From CAIZGX01 sp044374295 (GTDB lineage Bacteria; Bacteroidota; Bacteroidia; Flavobacteriales_D; Sanyastnellaceae), in the NCBI GenBank assembly GCA_044374295.1, contig JBILOU010000028.1, positions 1 to 25,630 of the forward strand: 25,630 nt of DNA, given 5' to 3'. Position numbers and translations under genes: made by a program. The notes beneath the pieces were generated by a model. It made no database searches. It saw nothing but the letters and a program-made list of their open reading frames with translations, and had not been told where the DNA came from. Below, piece after piece: positions 20,669-25,630 of this stretch (the stretch's first letter is position 1; each line of letters starts with the position of its first letter).

Positions 20669-21421
20669 ATGTCGGTTCTTCTTCTTCCCTTGCTATTCTT
20701 TGCAATCTCGCTTATTTATTCTAGCGCGGGATTCGGTGGGGGAAGTATGTATTTGGCCATTCTTTCCGGTGCTGTCTTCACACTGGCCCTTCCCCAAGGA
20801 GAAATTAAAATATTGGCCTTACTCTGTAATGCAGCGGTAGCAACCTACGGCAGCATTCAATTCATAAGAAATAAATTTATTGACTGGAGGCCGAACCTAC
20901 TCTTGCTTGCTTTCAGTATTCCCTTTGTTCTTTTAGCCACTCAGATAAGGTTGGATGATAAAGTATTTCTGCTTTTCCTGTCCATCGGACTTCTTCTATC
21001 CGCATTCTTTATGCTTTTGCCGTTGGTTGCCAAGATGAACAGTCCACTTTCATTCAATAAAAAATTACTTTGGCCTTTTTCTGCTGTCATCGGATTTATA
21101 TCCGGATTAACCGGCATTGGCGGAGGGGTCTACCTCTCTCCTTTTCTGTATTTTTCGAAATGGGGAGAAGAACGAAAAATAGCGGCGACCACTTCCCTAT
21201 TTATTGCTGTAAATTCATGGGTAGCCCTTGTGCCTGTGCTTTTCCAATCGAAGAATTTACTTGTCGAAATTGAAACATATTATTTGATTGGAGCAGTATT
21301 GTTCGGCGCATTCCTTGGAAATTTAAGTGCGCTTAAATTTCTTCCGAAGAATGGCATTCGATTAATTACGATTGGAATCTTGTTTTATGCCGGAATTCGT
21401 TTGTTACTTCGCAGTCTATGA
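20669..21421 (+). CDS. TSUP (TauE/SafE) family membrane permease
   Basis: A 250-residue integral membrane protein with about eight helices. It shows the internal duplication of the family: SSAGFGGGSMYLAIL in the first half and ISGLTGIGGGVYLSPFLYF in the second, both followed by hydrophobic helices. TSUP members move sulfite, sulfoacetate or related anions. The start ATG lies one base after the lipoprotein stop, and the stop overlaps the moaD start by ATGA. The tight coupling to molybdopterin synthase genes suggests a sulfur- or molybdenum-related anion, since the sulfur of molybdopterin and sulfite oxidation are both linked to this cofactor. That is an inference. Confidence 0.9.
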   Translation: MSVLLLPLLFFAISLIYSSAGFGGGSMYLAILSGAVFTLALPQGEIKILALLCNAAVATYGSIQFIRNKFIDWRPNLLLLAFSIPFVLLATQIRLDDKVFLLFLSIGLLLSAFFMLLPLVAKMNSPLSFNKKLLWPFSAVIGFISGLTGIGGGVYLSPFLYFSKWGEERKIAATTSLFIAVNSWVALVPVLFQSKNLLVEIETYYLIGAVLFGAFLGNLSALKFLPKNGIRLITIGILFYAGIRLLLRSL

Positions 21422-21657
21422 AAAAGGAAGTTCAACTTTTCGGAATGCTAAAGGAACAATACGGAAGCCCTGTATTTGTACAAGTTTCCGATTTCCCTAT
21501 TTCAGCGAAAGAACTTATTGCGGCTTTTCGAAATCAATTTCAAGAAGTTCAAGACCTTCCTTTTTTAATTGCGAAGAACCACTTCATGATTCAAGATGCG
21601 GATGTCATTGAAGCAGTAGATCAAATTGCCTTATTACCCCCAGTTAGCGGCGGATGA
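21418..21657 (+). CDS. moaD: Molybdopterin synthase sulfur-carrier subunit MoaD
   Basis: A 79-residue ubiquitin-like protein starting MKKEVQLFGMLKEQYGS and ending LLPPVSGG. The terminal Gly-Gly is adenylated and thiocarboxylated, then delivers sulfur to precursor Z (cPMP) in the MoaE complex. The short length, beta-grasp pattern and Gly-Gly end are as expected. It overlaps the TSUP gene upstream and moaE downstream by ATGA in each case, so stoichiometric synthesis with MoaE is likely. ThiS is the alternative, but the moaE neighbour settles it. Confidence 0.93.
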   Translation: MKKEVQLFGMLKEQYGSPVFVQVSDFPISAKELIAAFRNQFQEVQDLPFLIAKNHFMIQDADVIEAVDQIALLPPVSGG

Positions 21658-22070
21658 AGACAGATTTTCAACTCATCGATCATGCGAATGGTTTTCCCGA
21701 TTTAGAACCATTTCGTTCAAAAGCTTCAGGAGCTGAAGTTGTTTTTAATGGGATTGTCCGAACACCGAACAAAGGTTCTGAAGTTCTTTATTTGGAATTC
21801 GAGGCCTATGAAGCGCTGTTTCACAATGAAATGAAACGCATTGCAGATGCCCTTGACGAGCAATTTCAAATCAATACAATCGTTCTTCATCACCGCGTTG
21901 ATCGCGTGTTTCCAGGTGAGTTGGCAGTTGTTGCAGCTGTCTATTCTCAGCACCGAAAAGATGCCTTCGATGCATGCGAAGCCCTAATGAATGAATTGAA
22001 GGCTACCGTTCCCATTTGGAAAAAAGAGTTCAATTCTGATGGTTCATTTTGGGTGAGTCAAACCCCGTAG
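21654..22070 (+). CDS. moaE: Molybdopterin synthase catalytic subunit MoaE
   Basis: A 138-residue protein that forms the dithiolene of molybdopterin together with MoaD. Family motifs are GAEVVFNGIVRTPNKGSEVLYLEFEAYEA (early, with the loop facing MoaD), HHRVDRVFPGELAVVAAVYSQHRKDAF and the catalytic lysine segment LKATVPIWKKE. The length is close to the E. coli 150. It overlaps moaD by four bases. Other moa genes are not in the window. Its stop lies one base from the stop of the facing S8 protease, with no room for a terminator. Confidence 0.95.
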   Translation: MKTDFQLIDHANGFPDLEPFRSKASGAEVVFNGIVRTPNKGSEVLYLEFEAYEALFHNEMKRIADALDEQFQINTIVLHHRVDRVFPGELAVVAAVYSQHRKDAFDACEALMNELKATVPIWKKEFNSDGSFWVSQTP

Positions 22071-22071
22071 T

Positions 22072-23583
22072 TCAATACTGTTGCGCCAATTGAACGGCAC
22101 TGAGCGCGTTCATTCTTCCATATCCATGATCAATGTCTTGAATAATGGAAAACTGAGCGGTGTATCGAAGAATCCATAAAATCTGAAATTTCGAAAGGGT
22201 TGGTTTGACAGACCAAACGATGGCCGCTATGGCTGCCGCTGATGCTGTTGCCGCGCTTGACCCTCCAATGTATTGTGGCCAATCGTTGTACTGATTAATC
22301 CCAACGGCCTTTCTGTTCGCGTCCCAACTGCGTTCCATGACAACAGTAAAATCGACTTGTGGTCCATCGTGACAGACTTGACACGTTTGATCTTGGTCGT
22401 TCACTCCAGTAACAGCTTGACATTCTGAAAACGCCGCAGGATATATCACTCCGAGACCTGAAGTGAAATAGGTCGAAGTCCCGGCGGCAGCGAATAAGAG
22501 CTTTCCCATTGAATTGGCGTAGGTCACGGCATCGAGCAATACGCTGCTGTAAAAAGGTGTTCCCATGGACATGCTAATGATTTTAACTGCGGATTTATTG
22601 GCTAAATAGACATAGGCATTCTTTACTGCGAGCCTCTCTGCCGAAGTATTGAGATAAACATCGTAAGCAGCACGAACAGTATATAAATTGGCCTTGTGGG
22701 CACCACCAATGGCGTTGCCAAAACTGGCCCAAGGCGTGGCAATGAGTCCCGCCATAGCGTTGCCGTGGTTGCATGAAGTATATGCGCTGGAGCCAATGGT
22801 GTAAGTGGTTTCATGCGTTCTTCCCACATTCGAATAACCGGAATTGAATTGTTGAAAGAGGAGATACTGATTTGAAGAAACTCCGGCATCGATGACCCCT
22901 ACTCCTATTCCCATACCTTGACGAATGCCCCAAGCCTGCGGAACGCTGTGGTAGTTCCAGTGCCAAGAAATTTTTGCGCCTGTACCTGTTGTTGTAAAAT
23001 CTCCCGCTTGAACCGCATCGTAGCTCGGGGTGCATCCGCTTTCAGTTCTGTTGACGGCTTCATCTATGAAATCGTTGAGAGGTTCTATGTATCGAATGTG
23101 TTCTGAACTCATGAGCCAAGCTACAAGAGCTGGGCTCTTTGAATGAAATGAGATAATGGGCAGGTGAAGATCTACTTCCAGCACAAACTCTTCCCTTCGA
23201 ACTTCCCTGCCCATCTCAACCGTTAAAGTGTCCTCCAAACCCTTCAGCATACTCTCACTTAAGCTCTCCCATTCGTTGCGTTTAGACAAATCTTCAACGG
23301 GCAAGCTGTCGGTTTCTCCACGAAGTTTCAATCCAACGGCGAATTCGCCTTGCGACAACTCGATGGCTGCGAATAACTCGTCTTGAGATAAGTCGGACCA
23401 TTTCCAAGATCGTCCTTCATTGAGCCAGCGGGTAATTTTCTGTTCAACTTCATGTTGAACTTCTACATTATTCGCTTCAAGTTTTGGAATTGGTGATCGT
23501 TTTTCAAAAGTTGAAATCGATTCCGTTTGTTCCTTTCCGCACGAGAAAAGAATTAAGAAGATGGGAAGATGTTTGAATTTCAT
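22072..23583 (-). CDS. Subtilisin-like (S8) serine protease, lipoprotein
   Basis: A 503-residue protein from ATG 23583 (MKFKHLPIFLILFSCGKEQ). The signal peptide ends in the lipobox LFSC, so the mature protein is probably lipid-anchored in the envelope. Residues about 40-180 look like an inhibitor or propeptide region. The catalytic triad is visible: Asp232 in GVGVIDAGVS, His273 in SCNHGNAMAGLIA and Ser443 in GGSSAATASAAAIAA. The usual GTSxAxP is GSSAATA here, and the oxyanion-hole Asn of AAGN seems replaced by Thr in FAAAGTSTYF. A four-cysteine pattern (CQAV...CQVC) may form disulfides. There is no T9SS domain. It is transcribed alone, convergent with moaE. Activity is likely but not certain, given the oxyanion change. 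Confidence 0.88.
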   Translation of the reverse strand: MKFKHLPIFLILFSCGKEQTESISTFEKRSPIPKLEANNVEVQHEVEQKITRWLNEGRSWKWSDLSQDELFAAIELSQGEFAVGLKLRGETDSLPVEDLSKRNEWESLSESMLKGLEDTLTVEMGREVRREEFVLEVDLHLPIISFHSKSPALVAWLMSSEHIRYIEPLNDFIDEAVNRTESGCTPSYDAVQAGDFTTTGTGAKISWHWNYHSVPQAWGIRQGMGIGVGVIDAGVSSNQYLLFQQFNSGYSNVGRTHETTYTIGSSAYTSCNHGNAMAGLIATPWASFGNAIGGAHKANLYTVRAAYDVYLNTSAERLAVKNAYVYLANKSAVKIISMSMGTPFYSSVLLDAVTYANSMGKLLFAAAGTSTYFTSGLGVIYPAAFSECQAVTGVNDQDQTCQVCHDGPQVDFTVVMERSWDANRKAVGINQYNDWPQYIGGSSAATASAAAIAAIVWSVKPTLSKFQILWILRYTAQFSIIQDIDHGYGRMNALSAVQLAQQY

Positions 23584-23651
23584 GGTCAAATCTTACATTG
23601 AACCCTGAAAAAGTCCTATAAGCAATTTATTCGTAAAAACGACCTAAACCA

Positions 23652-23685
23652 TTGAATTTGATAAGGTTATTTAGCATATCTTTGC
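23652..23685 (+). promoter_or_regulatory. Distal promoter of rpsT
   Basis: TATCTTTGC at 23677-23685 matches the -7 consensus. TTG at 23652-23654 (22-base spacer) or TTTG at 23657-23660 (16) could be the upstream element. Confidence 0.5.
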
Positions 23686-23687
23686 GA

Positions 23688-23730
23688 GTACAAGAATTAT
23701 TATTAGGTAATTCGAAAAAAGTACTTGTAC
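23688..23730. promoter_or_regulatory. Inverted repeat between the two rpsT promoters
   Basis: GTACAAG (23688-23694) and CTTGTAC (23724-23730) are complementary across 29 bases; the right arm overlaps the TTG of the proximal promoter. It could be a protein site or a hairpin in the long transcript. Confidence 0.35.
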
Positions 23731-23755
23731 GAACAAATATTTAATGTACATTTGC
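23725..23755 (+). promoter_or_regulatory. Proximal promoter of rpsT
   Basis: TTG at 23725-23727, a 19-base spacer and TACATTTGC at 23747-23755 match the Bacteroidota consensus well. The leader to the ATG at 23775 would be about 15 bases. Confidence 0.65.
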
Positions 23756-23774
23756 AAACCAATTTTTACTAGAA

Positions 23775-24029
23775 ATGGCGAATCACAAATCAGCAATTAA
23801 AAGAATCCGTAGCAACGACGCTAAGCGTCTTCGCAACAAATATTACCATAAGACAACTCGTAACGCTGTTCGCAAATTGCGTTCATTGAAGAGCAAAGCT
23901 GAAGCTATTGCTTTGTTACCAACAGTTTCGTCTATGTTAGACAAATTAGCCAAGAACAATGTGATTCATTCTAACAAGGCCTCTAACTTAAAGAGCAGCC
24001 TTACTGTTTATGTTAATAGTTTGAAATAA
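23775..24029 (+). CDS. rpsT: 30S ribosomal protein bS20
   Basis: An 84-residue, very basic, all-helical protein that binds 16S rRNA early in 30S assembly. It starts MANHKSAIKRIRSNDAKRLR and continues with the family pattern RNKYYHKTTRN, KSKAEAIALLPTVSSMLDKLAKNNVIHSNKASNLKS. Length equals the family norm. It stands alone, with two promoters upstream and a terminator downstream, as is common for this gene. Many bS20 proteins control their own translation; whether the leader here takes part is open. Confidence 0.98.
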   Translation: MANHKSAIKRIRSNDAKRLRNKYYHKTTRNAVRKLRSLKSKAEAIALLPTVSSMLDKLAKNNVIHSNKASNLKSSLTVYVNSLK

Positions 24030-24059
24030 TAAGTTGTTTTCATTGGTTTGTGTTTTTTT

Positions 24060-24084
24060 AAGCCGTCTTAATGACGGCTTTTTT
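24060..24084 (+). terminator. Terminator of rpsT
   Basis: AAGCCGTC, the loop TTAAT and GACGGCTT form an 8-bp stem followed by a T run. Confidence 0.85.
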
Positions 24085-24155
24085 ATTTGGCATAAACGCG
24101 CATAAGTGTTTCTTGACTTCCGAAGGATCTCTACATTCTTTTGCAAATAAAAAGT

Positions 24156-24842
24156 ATGAGTATAAAAGTTGATTTGTTAGAGAACGATTTACCCAGAGAA
24201 AAGCTACTGACTCACTCTGCCAGCAGTATTACAGATACTGAATTACTTTCCATTTTAATTGGCTCTGGTAACGTCAAGGAGTCTGCTATTCAAATAGCAG
24301 ATAAGCTTCTTCATAAGGCGGGTAATTGCTTGCATGAACTCAGTCGCTATTCATTTTCTGAACTTTCAGCTGTGCAAGGACTCGGACCGGCAAAATGCTC
24401 AACGCTGCTTGCTGCATTTGAGTTGGGCAGAAGAAAGCGCGCTGCTGAACGTAAAAAGGGTGTTTCAGTGGGTAGTTCAGCTCATGCATTCGAAATTTTC
24501 CACCAACATCTTTCCGATTTGAATCACGAAGAAATGTGGGTGCTCTTCCTTTCCAGAAACAATCAGGTGATAAAACTCGAGAAAGTCTCTGAGGGCGGAT
24601 TCAGCGGAACTGTAGTAGATCCGAAACGTATCTTTCATTTGGCGCTTCAGCATAAAGCTTCTCAATTAATTATAGCGCATAACCATCCGAGCGGAAATCT
24701 CACACCAAGCGTTGAGGACATTCGCATTACTGAAAAGCTTATTCAAGCAGGGCGATTGTTGGAGCTACAAGTTTTGGATCATTTGATTGTAACTGAGAGC
24801 AGTTATTATAGCTTTGCAGACGAAGGAAAAATGATGGTATGA
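24156..24842 (+). CDS. radC: RadC/JAB-domain DNA repair family protein
   Basis: A 228-residue protein of the RadC family: an N-terminal helix-hairpin-helix part (LSAVQGLGPAKCSTLLAAFELGRR) and a JAMM metal-binding domain with IIAHNHPSGNLTPSVEDIRIT (His-x-His and Ser/Asp ligands). Family length is 220-230. The name comes from an old repair link that was not upheld; the real role is uncertain. I take the ATG at 24156; a TTG at 24141 would add five residues but is part of a TTCTTTTGC promoter-like box. The gene stop overlaps the ATG of the next gene (ATGA), so the two are cotranscribed. Confidence 0.93.
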   Translation: MSIKVDLLENDLPREKLLTHSASSITDTELLSILIGSGNVKESAIQIADKLLHKAGNCLHELSRYSFSELSAVQGLGPAKCSTLLAAFELGRRKRAAERKKGVSVGSSAHAFEIFHQHLSDLNHEEMWVLFLSRNNQVIKLEKVSEGGFSGTVVDPKRIFHLALQHKASQLIIAHNHPSGNLTPSVEDIRITEKLIQAGRLLELQVLDHLIVTESSYYSFADEGKMMV

Positions 24843-25630
24843 AGAAAATTGTAACTGTAGTAGGTGCGCGTCCGCAAATTATAAAGTCTGCGGCTCTCTC
24901 TCGTGCTATAGAAAACGATTCGTTTTTTCAGGAAATTAAGATTCATACACAACAACATTCTTCTGAAAGTATGTCGGGACAATTATTTTCAGATTTGAAA
25001 ATAAAGCTGCCAAATGTTTTGCTGGAAGCACCTTCCGGAAATAGCATTGAGCAAATCGCTCACATGTCTATGTCGCTTCAAAAAGCGTTTCAGCAACACA
25101 ATCCAGATATGGTGGTGTTGTATGGCGATACGAACAGCACATTGGCCGGAGCATTGGCTGCTGCGCATATGCAGATTCCCATTGCGCACGTTGAAGCAGG
25201 CTTACGTTCCTTCAACAGACAAATGCCGGAAGAGATCAATCGCGTAACTACGGACCATTTAAGTACCCTACTCTTCACTCCGACTGCTGGTGCAACGGAG
25301 CAATTGCAAAAAGAAGGAGTTCAAAATACATCTGAGAAAGATGCCACTGCTGCTAACCCTGCTGTTGTTGAATGTGGAGATGTGATGTTAGACAATGCTC
25401 TTTACTATTCTAATGGCATTGCGAAAGAGCGCGAGAAGTATATTTTCTTAACGCTGCATAGACCTTCGAATGTCGATAATCCTGAATTCTTACTTCCGTT
25501 TTTACAAGAGTTGCTTCAAATTTCAATTGATCTAGGAATGGAATTGCATTTTGCAATTCATCCGCGAACCGCTGTTTCATTGGAGAATTCCGATTTGAAG
25601 GACGAATGGGAACGATTGAAATTGAATGAG
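24839..25630 (+). CDS. wecB: Non-hydrolysing UDP-N-acetylglucosamine 2-epimerase, 3' end beyond the window
   Basis: The first 264 codons of a GT-B fold epimerase that interconverts UDP-GlcNAc and UDP-ManNAc for surface polysaccharide synthesis. It starts MKKIVTVVGARPQIIKSAAL, and shows VVLYGDTNSTLAGALAAAHM, IAHVEAGLRSFNRQMPEEINRV, LFTPTAGA, VECGDVMLDN and TLHRPSNVDN. The catalytic Asp, both Glu and the His of these motifs are in place. Two variant spots stand out: HTQQH where HTGQH is usual, and HRPSN where HRxEN is frequent. The ATG overlaps the radC stop. The frame stays open to the last base. Confidence 0.95.
   Translation, partial: MKKIVTVVGARPQIIKSAALSRAIENDSFFQEIKIHTQQHSSESMSGQLFSDLKIKLPNVLLEAPSGNSIEQIAHMSMSLQKAFQQHNPDMVVLYGDTNSTLAGALAAAHMQIPIAHVEAGLRSFNRQMPEEINRVTTDHLSTLLFTPTAGATEQLQKEGVQNTSEKDATAANPAVVECGDVMLDNALYYSNGIAKEREKYIFLTLHRPSNVDNPEFLLPFLQELLQISIDLGMELHFAIHPRTAVSLENSDLKDEWERLKLNE

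Noticed and set aside
1..25630. Search for CRISPR arrays, IS ends, transposases or integrases
   Set aside because: No regularly spaced repeats and no recombinase motifs were seen anywhere, so none is reported.

Overview
The window reads as a chromosome segment of a Bacteroidota bacterium, most likely a member of the Flavobacteriia. The grounds are promoters of the TAnnTTTGC (-7) type with an upstream TTG, no Shine-Dalgarno pattern before starts, a type IX secretion (T9SS) C-terminal sorting domain on a secreted protease, and the carotenoid gene pair CrtD/CruF. Family or genus cannot be set from the sequence alone. No transposase, IS element, phage gene or CRISPR array is visible.

Layout. 1-3661: the 3' part of ligA faces a two-gene carotenoid operon (crtD-like, cruF-like), with overlapping stop codons. 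3734-6159: elongator tRNA-Met, a strong terminator, typA/bipA and apaG. 6211-8706: a large OmpA-family outer-membrane protein whose N-terminal part is a threefold tandem repeat. 8805-10459: GDP-L-fucose synthase and a hexapeptide-repeat acyltransferase (surface sugar metabolism), ended by a hairpin shared with the facing gene. 10503-15452 (minus): a T9SS-exported fungalysin-like metalloprotease, an unlisted 48-residue coiled-coil ORF, ispE and era. 15506-18700: initiator tRNA-Met followed by an accessory block of four minus-strand genes (two-TM protein, NADAR-domain protein, GIY-YIG-like nuclease, unknown 141-residue protein). An imperfect repeat of the tRNA 3' end plus its terminator lies at the far side of the block, as expected for tRNA-targeted integration. 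18775-22070: a PAS histidine kinase, tRNA-Arg(CCG), a small lipoprotein, and the overlapping run TSUP permease-moaD-moaE. 22072-25630: a subtilisin-like lipoprotein protease, rpsT (bS20) with two promoters, radC and the start of a UDP-GlcNAc 2-epimerase gene.

Most of the window is ordinary core genome. The part most likely to hold something undescribed is the tRNA-fMet block. Its NADAR protein belongs to a family with members that act on ADP-ribosylated nucleic acid or nucleotides. Next to it are a nuclease-like protein and a tightly coupled unknown partner, which suggests, but does not prove, a defence or toxin-antitoxin-like cassette. An unusually strong hairpin sits at the start of the nuclease gene.
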